DNA from: Malurus cyaneus samueli
Lineage: Eukaryota; Chordata; Aves; Passeriformes; Maluridae
DNA length: 64,000 nucleotides
Direction: 5' to 3'
NCBI GenBank assembly: GCA_009741485.1
Contig: CM019216.1
Location: 25,085,119 to 25,149,118, forward strand
Made by a program: the position numbers and the translations under genes. The notes under the pieces were generated by a model that had not been told where the DNA came from, searched no databases, and worked only from the letters and a program-made list of their open reading frames with translations. This document shows positions 1 through 13,460 of the stretch, piece by piece; positions within the stretch are counted from its first letter, which is position 1; each line of letters begins with the position of its first letter.

Positions 1-147
1 CAATTTCACTACATGGCTCCTTATATTCTGGATGGCAGGTACATCTGAAACTATTAACTGAAACCTCACATTAAGGATTATTGTCAGAGCCAGCAGGATT
101 TGATGTGCATTCATTCACTCTTATTGAACAAATACTACTTCTGGAGA
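1..147 (-). pseudogene. EYS: Decayed EGF-like exon, next in order after the 15.1-kb exon (EYS candidate)
   Basis: Read on the minus strand, this edge still spells most of a calcium-binding EGF module. R-V-N-E-C carries Cys1 at 107-109, Cys3 is at 68-70, then V-N-S-F-R-C-T-C at 35-55, and the last Cys is at 11-13. Three faults are visible. TAA interrupts the frame at 71-73. The position expected for Cys2, after S-N-P, is GCT (Ala) at 92-94. The only good acceptor (a T-rich tract then CCAG, exon starting at 140) lies 7 nt inside the boundary predicted by the phase-1 exons (about 147), so joining it to the preceding exon shifts the frame into a stop. The S-x-S-S-I-C at 128-145 aligns with the F-x-G-x-x-C that opens the sibling exons. 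The 3' end lies outside the window. A cryptic acceptor at 58-60 would join in phase but gives a malformed module. I infer a dead or skipped exon. Confidence 0.6.
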
Positions 148-3100
148 AAAAAAGTTATATGGTTCCTGTTAAAATTACATATGAGAAAAGTTTGCACATC
201 CTGAAAGAAAGAAATAAATACCAGAATGTAAAAAATTTATTTAAAACCAGGACAATATTTTCATTGTCATTAAATTCTTAAATAATAATCAGTTGCAAAT
301 TTCTCCATATTTGTACTGGATGTGATAATAACTATATACCAGCCATTTCATTAATTTGACTTTTGGGTTAGAGTGGTTGCAATTGTTTATGTCATTCAAT
401 ACCTATTATGACAAAATTCTACCTTTGCTTGAGTCTTCAGGAATTTCAAATATAAAAATTGTACTTCTTCCATTAATAACACAAAATGAAAAAGTTGTAA
501 AAAATATACAACTAATAATAGCAGTGTTGAACAAGATAGAGAAAGGGTAATAAAGAGAAAATCGTGACCTTTGCATGTCTATTGGGTTTGCTTGGCCAGG
601 TTTTGGTAGCTCTGGTTTTGATCAGTGCTAAATTCAGTTATTTTTTCCAAGTCAGGCCTGTTTTGACTGTGACAGTAATGTGTAAATGGTCTCTCCCAGT
701 CCTTATCTGAACTCATCAACCTTTCTTTATCTTTTCTCCCTGCCTGTATAGTTGCCAGGGAGAGAAAGTGCCTTTGATGAGTACCTGGAATCCAGCCAGG
801 GTCAGCCCACCACAACACAAAATGCAGGGAAAAAAATAATTCTCTTGCCTCAGATAATACCAGGGGAAAGTGTTTTATTGTGTCCACCTCCACTAATAAA
901 ATAGATGTGATTGCTGTATTAAAGTAAGCAGGCACAACTATGAGACACAGCAGAAGATGCAATTTTCTCTGTTGTGTCCTTCTTACATATATGGTTTCTG
1001 CAACTCAGAGAACAAAACCCATTAATTGTCCAGTAAGGACAATTCAAACTTCAGCAATTATATTAGAGTAACAGAGTTGCCCTCTGAAAGTTTAAAAACT
1101 TCATGTTCTAAAAGTTAAGAGACTGAGAAATCATATCAATACAACTTTCAGAAAGTCTGTGCTCTCTGAAGACTGCTCATTTTTACAAGCAGACTTTCTG
1201 TTCTCACAACAGCAGCAATCTGAAAAATTCACATTGTTTTGTTGATGTGAAAAACTGTTTGTTCCTCAGTTGAGCCTGGGGACAAGTCAAAATTTGTATT
1301 TATATGAACACAGTCTGAAAGAAAGTTAAACAAGTTGTAAGAATGTACTTTCAAGAGTACTTAGGCTGTTTGTACATCAGGTTTTTCCCTACATATTCCA
1401 CTCCTGAAGTTAAATAAATAAATACTCTTAGGCAAAAGAATTTCAACACATACAATTCAATTTTTTGTCATTAGATTTTAAGTATTTCAAGAGTTTTTGA
1501 TCTTTTGCAAACTTTTCTCAACTAAGTAAAAAGTAAAAAAAAAAAATAAAACCTGTAGACCAAAAGCCTGTTTTTATTCCAGCACGTCAGAATTCTTGGA
1601 CGAGCAATGTTTTACTGGATTTTCCCCAAAAAGCTCTACTGGAAGCTGAAAAGTAATCATTACAAGTTTGTTTGAATTTTGTATTATGTTTTCCTGATAG
1701 GAAGACTGAAAAAGTATTTTCCAGTGAAAACATCTGTGCATCATTTAAGCTTAATTCAGTCTAGAGAGGAACTTAAAACAGCAGTCAGTCCACCTTCTTA
1801 CTGCTAATGCAATTTGGTACCAACAAACACATGTACATTTTAAAATATTCTTTATTCCCCAGAAGTTCTGCCTCAGCCATATCGGGTTGTTTACTGTCAG
1901 AACTAACATGACAACGATGACAAGCCAATGCACCTGGCACAGGCAACAAAAGGCAATTTCATACAGGCTACCAATGGATTTACTCTAAGAGTAATTCTTT
2001 TTCGGACAGCTCCCAGTGGACAAATCTCACTGGCAGAGCTTGCAGAGCCAGAACCATACCCTTTATGACCCTGAATCCACATCCCTTCCTGGCCCTCTTC
2101 TAGGCTTTTACTAAGCAATTACTATTGGCCAATTTGTCCTGGTCACCTCTGTGCTAAAGCAGAAATCCTTGCACAGGCACATTAATTTACCTTCACTGAT
2201 GTATTTGCAGGGTCTGCTCAACCCTGGAGATTAATTTTTAGCTACACATGCTTCAGTTATGCTCCAACATGGGAGAGTTAAAGGGCATTGTTATTTCCAT
2301 TGCATGGATGCTGTCCATCATGGAATCACTGTGTGCCCAAATACAAGTTATCTGATATATTAAAAAAATTACTAATTGTGAGATTCAGTTCTTTAGAGTT
2401 AACAAGCTGTTCTCTAACAGTTTGGTCACTACTGAAATGCTTTTCTGATAATAATCTTCGTTCACCAATGAACTCTAGCATTATGGATAGTAACAACTTT
2501 TTTTTTTGATGTGTCATGATTGAAATGTGAATACCTACAGCTCCATATAGAGTCACAAACCCTTTGGAACAATAAATATTAATATCTTTTGTGAGATAGG
2601 TAATGGTTACCAACACAGATTCCAGTCATAGCCTGTGCTGACTCTACATGCAGAGTGTGTCTTAATACCATATTTTAAAATACTGTGTTTGGGTAGCTTT
2701 AATTTAATACATTTAACCAAATTTAATTATTCATATAGGTCATATGACAGCAAATCAGGCAGGGCACAAGTCACTGATAAGCATTAAAGTCCCACAGCAC
2801 CCAAATGAGAAAAGCTGAGCAGGTCCTTTGCTGATAACCAGGTGCAGCACAGCACAGTGGTGGCCAGACAGTCTGCAGTGACAAAGGAGGTCTGAGAAGA
2901 AGCCTGGAAATCAAAGTCAGCAAAGCAGGGCCAGATTGGCAGGAGCTTGCTGGTGCATTCTGCCATGCAGCAGGGAGCTTTGTCACTTCTTGCACAAGCA
3001 GAGCTGGACAAATATCTCAGGGTGGTGATTTCTTGTTCCACAACACCAGTACATGGATGAATCCCATTCAGCCAGAAATCTCTGAGTATGTTTTTGCAAA

Positions 3101-3164
3101 TTGCTGCCTGGCTGCTTACAATTTTCTGTGAATTTGTTTATGACTGCCAAAGAGGATTGATTTG

Positions 3165-3345
3165 CTCAGCTGAATCTTTCTTTTCCAGAACACTGCTAGA
3201 AATTTTGCCTGTCTTTATCCCAGATTGGTGCCATCTGCAAATTCAGCCACAATATTCCTGATTCAATCATCCAGGTCATTGATAAGGAACACTGATGAAG
3301 GGCATTAGTGGACCCAAAATATGTTCAGTGATGTTCTTTTCCACA
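3165..3345 (-). repeat. Old CR1 fragment, minus orientation
   Basis: The + strand reads GGTGCCATCTGCAAATT, then a 'ccaggtcattgataagg' stretch and TGGACCCAAAATATGTTC. This is the reverse complement of the CR1 segment around and after the FADD reverse-transcriptase motif. It is highly diverged. Edges are approximate, and neighbouring sequence up to about 3800 may belong to the same insertion. Confidence 0.45.
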
Positions 3346-3869
3346 CTGAATCGCTGTTATCTTTTAGTACTTTTTTTCTGGTATGTTGTTGCTCAGTGGT
3401 AGACCGTGTTCCCTTGGTTTCCTTGTAAGAATGATGATGCACTCAAGGTGTATACAACCTAATTTCTCTCTATCCCAGAAGTTTATTACCACCTCACAGA
3501 AGAAATTGCAATGGCTTCACACATTTTGCTCTTGAGAAATTCTTGTTACCTAATGACTGTCATATTTTTGTTGGCTTCAGATGCTTATAAATAGTACATC
3601 TTCACATTTTCTCTAGTGTTTTTTCAAGAATTCAAGTTAGACATGACAGTTCTATCCTTCACTTCTGTTTTTTTTCTACCTTTCTCTTACTCAACCTATC
3701 CACAAACCCACAGCTCTGAAATTGCTCTGAATCATTTCTAAACACCACACCTGAAGTTGTGGCCAAACAGACTTTAGAGTTTGCATTTTCATTTGAGCAT
3801 TCTAGGTTCTTCTGCGACTGATAAAATCTTGAAGATTATTCTGGGGGTTATAGAAAAACACCTGGAAAA

Positions 3870-4722
3870 CAACACAGTCATCATTCACAGAAGAACAGCT
3901 TCATGAGGGGAAAGTCCTGCTTATCAAACACAATTTCCTTTCATGACAAGTTAAGCCACCTAGTTGATCAAGGGAAACCAGTTGGTGTAATCTTTCTGGA
4001 ATTCAGTAAAGCTTTTGATACTGTTTCTCACAGGATCCTTTTGGACAAAATAGTCTGTTAACCAGGATAAACACATCATGTGATGGTGAGTAACTGGCTC
4101 CCAGGTCAGGCACAAAGGGTTGCAGTGAATGGGTGACACCAGATTGGTGACTTTTCACTAGTGGGGTTCCACAGGGCTCCATCCTCAACCCTGTGCTCTT
4201 CAAATCTTCATAACTGACTTGAACACAGAACTTAAAGAAATACTAAATAGAGGAGCTGTTGAATCCCCCAAAGGGAGGGAGACCCTTTGAGAGACTTAGA
4301 TCAGAGGGCTGAGCAATCACCAGCCACATGAAATTCAGCCAGGGAAAATGCTGCATTCTGAAAATGGGTCAGAGCAAACCTAGGTGAAAGTACAGACTGG
4401 GCAATGAGATGCTGGAAAACAGCACTGTGGAAAGGGACCTGGGGGTCCTGGTCGATGGAAAGTTGAACAGGAGTCAGCAGTGCCCTGACAGCCAGAAGGG
4501 GTGTCCTGGGGAGCATCAGGAACAGAATCACCAGCCGGGCAAGGGAGAGGATTGTCCTGCTCTGCTCTGGGCTGGGGAGGCCTCAGCTCAAGTGCTGGGG
4601 GCAGTTTTGGGTGCCAAAATATAAAAAATGTATTACAGTGTCCAAAGGAGGGCTACAAAAATAGTGGGGGCCTTGGAGGGAAGCTGTGTGAGGAGTCGCT
4701 GGAGTCACTTGGTCTGTTCAAC
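3870..4722 (+). repeat. CR1 retrotransposon fragment, RT region to near 3' end
   Basis: A degenerate CR1 ORF2 reading is visible: V-I-F-L-E-F-S-K-A-F-D near 3988-4020 (the D of the RT core), the GGGGTTCCACAGGGCTCC segment (V-P-Q-G-S) near 4162, then the conserved 'gacctgggggtcctggtcgatgg' region near 4436 and 'tctgggctgggga' near 4565. Stops and frameshifts throughout show it is dead. It lacks the terminal ATTCTGTG tail. Confidence 0.8.
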
Positions 4723-6692
4723 ATTTTGATTTTTAAGAGTTCTTCTTCTCTTCTTGAATATGGAGCAAAATAGCAGAACAGAAATTCTGATCTAGAAAAT
4801 TCTTTGACAAGGAGTGAATCTGACCTTTCTGTGACTTCTTCCCATGCATTTTCCCCCTGTCCAGAATTTCTTTCTGCCAGTGAGGGCTAATGAATGCATC
4901 ACTTCTCCTTTAGCTACTTGACTTCAGTGACCATTTGTACTGCTTTGACAGGTTGGACCTTAAGCCATAAAATTTAATGAGAAGATGTAGGACAATGATT
5001 GCTCTACGGTGTTTTTCTTTAAAAAACCCCCCTAAGCCTAGGCAAAGGGCCACAATGGCTAAATACATCTTCCAGTATTGTAAGAACATTTCTGTCAGTT
5101 CCACTAAAAGATGGATTAGAACTAGAGAAAAGGGATTAAGGAAAACAGAGATATACTCTATACATCTTAGAGAAATACACCTGAAGACTTACAGCTATTA
5201 CAACAGAACTTTGATTACTGTACTACAGAAGCAGCTTCAGAATCTCCATTATTTACACTAAGAAGACACAAACAAGTTTTTATTCTGACTGTGCTTGCTG
5301 GCTTGGAGTGTGTCAGACTATCTTATAATTTTGTGGTATGATGCATTATAAAAGCACATAATACTGTTTTACAATTGCAGAATAACATAGCCACAAGAAT
5401 ACAAAACCCCCCAAAACCTTATGAAATAATAACAGTTATTCATTTTCCCATGAGGACTGCAAAGTTGTCAGTGTTTGCTGCATCTTTTGGGATAATGTCT
5501 AGGTCTGCTGAGAAAGTGATATGTATTTTATAATGCAACTTTATTGTTATTAGGAATAGTAATTTATTGCCCTTTCCTATATAACATCTTCATGTAATTG
5601 ATGTGCAAATCTGTGGCATTTATTAATTTCCTTATGAATAATGAAAAATGTGACTAAGAAATTGCTTAATTGAAATAGTTTACCCTAGTTAGAATTGTGG
5701 TAAATACATCACTACTATCAACAATTATCTGTTGGTAAAAAAAAACCAACAACAAACAAAAGCAATGACAAAAATATAACAATAGAAATAATTGAAACGA
5801 ATTACCTAACTTCTGAACTACACAGAATTTCAGTTTAACCACTCTGAAAAACAGATCAGTCAAATATGAAGCTCCCAGTAAAAACAGCACAAAGAGGTCA
5901 ACATTATTTTTCTTCCTCAGTTATGTCTTGGAGGTACTGCATGCTTTCAGATTTCATAAATCAAGAATAAGGAGATAAGAGGATGAGCTGCCCCCCATAG
6001 TGTGATACAATGCTGGATTAAATAAAAAAAAAAACTCTTCAGTTCAATATTCTTCTTTTAGAGATGAGTTAATTTGTTACAGAAAGTAACTTCAATGACT
6101 TTGTTTAAAAGAGAATGGTTTCTGAAGTACCAATAAAGTCAGGCATGCATTTCCTCAAGAGTGTATAAGTTTCTTAAGTAGAATTCAGGAAGACAAATAA
6201 GAAAACATAAAAAAAAAAAAAAAAAAAATCCATCAGCTTGCTGTTCATGTAATTCCAGATATTAAGACTGGCAGTTAGTACACAAGCAAAATTTTGTGTT
6301 TGAACTATTTCTTAGAATTTGCTGCTAAGCAATCTGCTGGACAGAGAGAAAGTACACAGACATTCCCTGTCATCCAGCATACATTTTCTAGTCAGTCTTT
6401 TGTAAATTTTAAAGATAATTTGTGATCCAAATATGATCCTTCATTTCTCATCTGATTAGAAAACCATATGCTACTAGAAAAGCTGAGGAGGAAAAAAAAA
6501 TTGTTTCTAATAGATAAGTAAAGAAAAAAAAGAGGTGATTAAACACCATAAAGCAGCAGCAGTAGATTTTGTTGAAGGTCTAGTAAGGCAATTCACCTAG
6601 TTGTCAGGAATTTTATACAATATTTTTACTCCTTACTAATGCAAGTAGAACCACAGAAAATGAAAACTGAACAAATCTTAATTATTTTTCAG

Positions 6693-6850
6693 AACACTGC
6701 AGGACCAGAAGATGAGCTGAAAAGTGAGTTGTCAAAGAAGAAAGTTATTCTAGAGAGGGGTAAAAAGCATAAAGACGAAACGAAAAGATAGATGACGAAT
6801 TAAATGAGTGTATGGAAGTTTCAATGAAAAATAATAAATGTTATCCATAA
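6693..6850 (+). pseudogene. Possible small gene remnant of unknown identity
   Basis: A T-rich tract ending TTTTTCAG precedes a charged, helix-like reading that runs 32 codons to TAG at 6789-6791 (ending K-H-K-D-E-T-K-R). In the +2 frame the character continues as I-D-D-E-L-N-E-C-M-E-V-S-M to TAA at 6848-6850. AATAAA motifs occur just around the end. This could be the broken last exon of a retrocopy or coincidence in purine-rich DNA. I do not recognise the protein. Confidence 0.15.
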
Positions 6851-9235
6851 TAAAGACTGTAAATATTCCTAAAAAAATGACACTGAAATAAAGATGGTTG
6901 CAGTTTTGGCCATAAAAACACACTTCTGAATTATTTTTTTAGAACTGAGATTACCAAACAACATAGTAGATCGTAATTCCAAAACCTTTAGATCATTTGT
7001 TAGAAATTTGACTATATTTAGACATGTGGTAGACAAATAACTCATTACTTATCTGATTTTCAGAAGCAGGAGTTTTGGACTTATTGTTAAACACATAAAT
7101 CAAGAATATAAAAATTATGTTTAGTAGACACAGCATATAAACATTGGGAAAAGGCCATAGTTTGATAATCACTTTAACTGCTCAACAAAGTATTATTTTA
7201 CCAATATGTTTATTAAACATATTGACCAAACTTTTAGGTGTCTATAGCAGTTTTCTGGAATGTGATGTCTGAAAACAAATGTTGTTTGCATTTCTAATGT
7301 CAGAAATGGAAAAAGAGAGAGAGGAGCCAAAGATTACATTCACTGTAAATCTTATTAATTTCTTATTAAATGTGAATGGGATCATTCTATAACCAAGAGG
7401 CATTTAACCATGGGAACATATTCCAACAATGTATCAAAAAATAAGAAAAAAATTGGAGATATCAAACATGAGAAGCAGCAAATTAAAAGTGAGTCAAATT
7501 AAAAATTATTTGGCAAATTGAATCCTTTATTAAACAAATATAACTTTGGTGAATGGCAAAATACAGCTATGATGGTTTTAACAGGTCTTTAAAATAGCTG
7601 TTTAGTATCAAGTAATCATTCCTTTCCATCATGTTACTGCCATTATAGTACTTTTCAAAATGAATAGACTCAAGCTAAAGGCTGTCATAGAGATATTTCC
7701 TCACCTGGGGGATTTGTAATGGGTTATTACAGTATTCCTCAAGACATCACTCTTTTGTGTCTGCTTTTGGTAGCAGTAACTCAATGTCTTATTAGACACT
7801 TTGAAATAAATAGTGTTGTTTCTACTAGAAAAATGTCAAATTTTTAAGTCATCTGCTAGGGTTGGTGGATTGAATTGACATTACAAATGATCTATTAATC
7901 AGGTTCTTTTCCCTTGTATTTTTAGCCTCATAAATGACAGCACACTTTCTGAAAAAAAAATGAGAGAAAGCCAGCAATTTTTTCTTGTTCTATTGCAGGA
8001 AAATTTCATTTACCACTGGCATGAAGCAATATACTGATAACAGTAGGAACACAATAGGTAGAAAATTGGAATTATAAAAAAGAAAGTAACTTTATAAAGT
8101 TATTACACCTAACAAGGTATTTTTTTACAATAGCAGGAAATTTGCAATTTGTTCTGTTCACCATATTTGCTTTCCCTTTCTTCATCACAGTCTGCCTTAA
8201 CAGAAAAGTCTTGCAAGAGACTTTTTAATGAACTTTGCAAAAAGTGTTTCTCCTCTCATTTGTCCTTTCCTGTTTCCAATTTTCTTATGATATTTTTGGA
8301 TTACACCTTTTCCGTCCCCTACACTTAGTTGCAAGTATGTGTTAATGTATAATGAACAGTATTCAGTGCCATCAGGTGAATTTTCTTCTTCCTTCTTCTT
8401 TTGCTTCTTTTTATTTGTTAAAACTATAATTAAAAGGTATATCTATTTCAAGAAATATTTTTAATCAATGTATCTTGTTTTACATCCTCTCAATTTACCA
8501 TCATTTTATGTATTTCAGTGTCTCAGTGCAAAGGACACTAAATGCTTATTTCTGTAAGAATAATATAATGAAATCTCACAGAAGCAGAAATTACAGTTTT
8601 ATTTGCTCTTAATACCTTAATGTCTAATTTTTAACAGATAATAAAGATTAGGTTTAAAAGTTTAAATCTTATTGTGCCTCTGGGAACATTTTGAACAAAC
8701 AGAAGGTGCAGATGCCAGCAGGTCACAGAATACACAGTTTTGTATTACATCATAGTGCACACTGAAAACACAGTGTCTGTTTTAGATGCAATTAGATGAC
8801 CACTGGAGGAATGATCAATTGTGCATTTTTCTGCAACATTTTTATTTGCATAAATCTCAAAGACTTTAATTTGCATGAAACATGTACATTAAGGTTAGCA
8901 TTGCAACTTCAAACATGTGCTGCAACTTAATCCAAAAATATTAAAATTACAAGTGAAGAAACTTAAAACTTTACTGCACTGTCATCTTGCTTTTCTAGCG
9001 AAAATGGTGAAAGTAGAAAGAGATGTATATATATATCTTGAAATTTTATTTACATAGAGAATTGAAAAGGCAAAAGTGAGAAAATGTGTGAGTCATAAGG
9101 ACAAATCAGTGAATTAAAAAAAAACAAACAACACACCAAGTAATCCAAAGACATTCATACTTCACCTCCTAACAATGGCCATAAGATCTCTGAGAAACAG
9201 CTGCTTTAGGAAACTCTTTCCAGGCTTTTATTGCT

Positions 9236-9491
9236 GACTATCCTATTGCATATGGAATAGGATATCTCTTTCCCCATTGGGGTCAGCTGTCCCAGCTTTG
9301 TGCACTCCCAGCTTTGTGTCCACTCTGACCTACTCAGTGCCAGGGCAAACTGAGGAACAGAGATGGCCACTCACTGCTCAGCAACAGCCAAAACTATCCT
9401 GAGTTAGCAACACGGCTTTGGTCACAAATCTAAAACACAGCCCTGTAACATCTTCCATGAAGAGAATTAGTTCTATCTCAACCAGACCCAG
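9236..9491 (+). mobile_element. ERVL-type LTR remnant
   Basis: Resembles the 3' half of a common avian ERVL LTR. It has CCATTGGGGTCAGCTGTCCC near 9275, a TCACTGCTCAGCAACAGCC stretch, then 'aaaacacagccctgtaac' and a tail of AGTTCTATCTCAACCAGAC near 9470. The 5' half is missing. Recognition is from memory of avian repeats. A RepeatMasker run would settle family and edges. Confidence 0.6.
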
Positions 9492-11487
9492 TGCACAGTC
9501 CCAATAAATTCTTTGTTTGGGGGAATACCTATTAAAGATTCATTTTCTTGAGTATTTTCCACTCTCTCTTCTGATAACGAGAAGACCAGGAGCTTTTTTC
9601 TACAGTGAAAAGCAAGAAAGGCCCTAGAAAATTATTTTTTTTCTGGTTTGTTATGTTGAAAATACTGCAGAATCGTTCTGAGTTCTTTTTCTTTATAAAA
9701 GAGAGCCTATTTTAGAATTGCTGCTTTTTTCTGCGAGGTTGTTTATGAATAAACTGTTACACATAATGTAAAAAAATATGTAAGTTTAACTAATATTGTA
9801 AAGAGCTTTGTGAAAAAATAAAGTAAACAACCAGACCTTCAGTGGTAACAAATGATGGGACGTACACAGGAAAATCTCTATTAGAAAAATATCTTATTGC
9901 ACTAAGATTCTCAAAACCACAGAATTACTGGGGTGGCTAAAAATATATTTAAGATTTCTCAAATATCAGAGAAAAAATACTCGTGTACGGATGGGCCATA
10001 AATGTAAGGAAAAACTCTTGGGAAGGACCCCTAATAATGTTTCCAGATACTGCTTTCGCTTTTGCAAGGGTCAGTAAAGTGGCAGGTTATGGGGACCCAA
10101 ATACACAACCTCTCCTTTTCCACTATTTCTGACTTTAAGTGGCCTCAACACTCGTCCTGGATTGAGAGCCAGGATATGTGATGGATGTGACTGCCTACAG
10201 AAGCCTCAGCATTAAGACTTTGCAAAAGACACAACATCATGCAAATGAATTGACCTCTATTACCCTAAAATATTGAGTCCACTAGCTACTGATACAAGCA
10301 GTTCTGTACCATTTTACTATATGAATACTCGAAGTTATCTTCTGCATTTGTCTGCTGAACAACATTTCTACAGCTGATTAGATCGACCAGTTTAGAAGGA
10401 ATGCTATCCCGGTACAAGTTATGATGATAGGTAGAAAAAAAAAAGTATGACTTATGAATTGTATAAGTAAACTGTGACTTGGAGCAAGAAACTGATAATT
10501 GGAATTTTTAGCTTGTCTCTTGGCAAGCAGAGCAACAACTTCTTGTAAAAACTGTTGCACTTTTTATCAGGCAACTTTGAAATCAAAGCAGAAAATATCA
10601 TTACAAATTCTATGTTAAGCATCACTGTGCAGTGGCAATGTGAAGAACTGAACGATTTTGTAAACTTTTTCCATCTGTAATCTTGATGATTCACTTTATA
10701 TTTTGAGTCACAGCATGCAACAGTTAAGGTCTCTTGCTGGAGTAAAAACTTTCACGTATAAGCATCTACTTCATAACAAGGATTGCCAGAAAGGTTTGAA
10801 AGAAAGTACAGTCTTATTTCATGGTACACTAAACTTTAATAACAGCAACACCTTCCAAAAAGGAAGAATTTGATTTACAGTTTCTCTGTGTGCATGTTTA
10901 CTCTTAATCAGAAGTACTGCTCCTTTGATTCAGTGTATTAAGTTGAATGAAAATTGATTTTAGGTTGAATCCATCAACTGATAGGATTTTCTGCCTCAAA
11001 ATTAGTCTCCTTTAGCAATCATGCTAATCATCCAGTAATCCCATCAAAAAAAAAAAAAAAAAATTTATTCAGTTAAGTGTAGCAGTGATAATACATCACT
11101 GAGGCACGCACAGGGATGGGAAAAAAAGCTGTGTAGTAGATGTAATGTTTTGTAAAAGAGAAATATTGTACATCCAGCCTAGAACTGTCTGAGAGCAGAA
11201 AAAGAGAGACTATTTAGGGAGAGATTATTAGCTTGGCAACTTCCAGCGTTGTGTTCCCTTTGAAACCTCCAAGCATTCAGGTGTATTAAAGAAGTCAAAG
11301 GATTCTTTAGTGCAAACTTTTTGGTTGTGAAATTGTCTAATCCTTTACCAAACCTTCCAAATAAATTCTCTAGTTACATCGCATTCTGTGGTAACAAATA
11401 GAGAAATGCAATGTCATCTGTTAAAAGTTATTTTACATTTTTAAGCTCCTCTCTTGCTTCTCTTCTACAATGTAGATTTCAGCATAT

Positions 11488-12609
11488 TGTACTGGGTTGA
11501 CCCTGGCTGGACACTAGAAACCCACCAAAGCCTCTCCATCAATCCCCTCCAGAAATAGACAGGGGATAGAAAATATAAGTAAGATTTCATGGGTTGAGAC
11601 CAGAACAGAGAGCGATTACTCACCGAATACTGTCACAGGCAAACCAGACTAGAATTAACTGATTAATTCAATTAATATTAATTGAATTTATCACTAACAA
11701 AATCAGAGCAGGATCATGAAAAGTAAAATAAGACCTTAAAAAACACCTTCTCCCCCTCTCCTCCCTCCTTCCAAGCTCTGCCTCCTACCCAAGCAGAGCA
11801 AGGAGACAGGGAATGGGGGTTATGGTCAGTTCCTCATAGGTTGTTTCTGCCACTGCTCAGGGAGAGCAGTCTCCTTCTCCAATGTGGCATCCTTCCAACA
11901 GGACACAGTTCTTTACAAATTTCTCCAACATTAGTCCACAGGCAACAGTTTTCCATGAACCACTTCAACACGGGTCACTCTTCCCCGGGGTGCAGTTATT
12001 GAGTCACAGCCTGCTCCAGCATGGGTACCCCACATGGTCACAAGTCCCACCAGGAATTCTGCTCCAGGGTGGGCTCCTCTCTCTATGGTCTGCAGGTGCC
12101 TGACAGGACCCTGTTCCAGCTCAGGCCTCCCATGGGTCACAACCTCCTCTCAGGCATCCCCTGCTCCATTGTGGGTCTCCTCCCAGGGCTGCAGGTGGAT
12201 CTCTGCATCTCCATGATCCTCCATGTGCTGTAGGGGCACAGCTGCCTCACCATGGGCTGCACCAGGGGCTGCAGAGGAATCTCAGCTCTGGCACTGGAGC
12301 ACCTCCTGCCCCTCCTTCTGTGCTGACCTTCATGTCTGCAGAGCTGTTCCTCTCACATATTCTCATCCTGCTTTTTTTTCTAGTCACAATTACAACTGTG
12401 CAATAACTTTTGGTTATTTTCTCTTCCTAAATATTTAATCACAGAGGCATTACCACTTTTTCTGATTGGCCCAGCCTTGGCCAGCAGCATGTCCATCTTG
12501 GATCTGGCTAGCATTGGCTTTCTTGGACACAGATGAAGCTTCTGGCAGCTTCTTGAAGAATTCACCCCTGTACCCCCCAGCTACCAAAATCTGTCATGGA
12601 CTGCAAACA
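11488..12609 (+). mobile_element. Solo ERVL-type LTR
   Basis: Starts with TGTACTGGGTTGACCCTGG, a hallmark 5' end of avian ERVL LTRs, followed by 'aaacccaccaaagcctctcc'. The middle is rich in repeated short units around CTCCAGCATGGGT and 'gctccagggtgggctcc' (12010-12180). The 3' part has CAGCTTCTTGAAGAATTC then CAGCTACCAAAATCTG and ends near CTGCAAACA. No internal retroviral coding region follows, so this is best read as a solo LTR. Several short open frames here are by-products. The 3' edge is approximate. Confidence 0.75.
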
Positions 12610-13260
12610 CTGCCTTGTCATCCACCTTGATTGTCCTCCCTGTAAAGTTTGTATCATTCCCTCCCAACACTCCAGTCATAGGAGCCATTTCACTGTGTCT
12701 CTGTGATGCCAATAACATCATGGCCATGCAGGCATGCACACATCTCCAGCTCATCTTATATAATCCTCATGCTGCATATATTTGTAGAGAGCCATTTAAA
12801 CTGATTTCCTGACAAAGCTGATTTATTGGCTGGAATTCCTTTGTGATGTCCTTCAGGTGTTCTACTGCCTTTCTGCAATCCCCAAATTCTGTCTAAACCA
12901 CTCATTTTCATGCTGCATTTTGCAGATAGGTAAATTCTTCACAAAGACTGTACTTAACAGGTGTTCAAAATAATAATGGAAAAAATTTTATAGTCTGAGA
13001 TTTCATATGTGTATTCCTTATAGCATTTCAATATTGATTTCATGCATATGATCTCATTTTTAAAGTATAACAGGCAGATGTTTTCATGCTTATTGTTGTG
13101 TTTGTGATTTCACAAAGCAAAATATGCTGACAAAATGAGATGTGACATTTGGTTTATTCACAATGGAAAGAGTAATGAAATACAGTCACAGTCTTTGCAT
13201 CTTGAAAAGTAAAACTAACTTATTACAGCAACATATAAGAATTCAGCCTTTAAAAATTCC

Positions 13261-13460
13261 CAATAAATAATAATAATATTAATATAATAAAAAATAAAGC
13301 CCTTTAATATTCTGCATATTGAAAGTCTATTGTGAGACTTGTATTTTAAAAAAGTAGTATGCAAATGTATATTTATGCACATTTATAATACACACAAACA
13401 CATACATCTATATATAATAATATCCATCAATATTTATGCATATATTAAAATTATATGCAT
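13261..13460. repeat. AT-rich simple repeat cluster
   Basis: AATAATAATAATATTAAT at about 13267 and TATATAATAATATCC near 13410, with several short ATGCATAT palindromes between. Low-complexity DNA, no gene. Confidence 0.6.
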
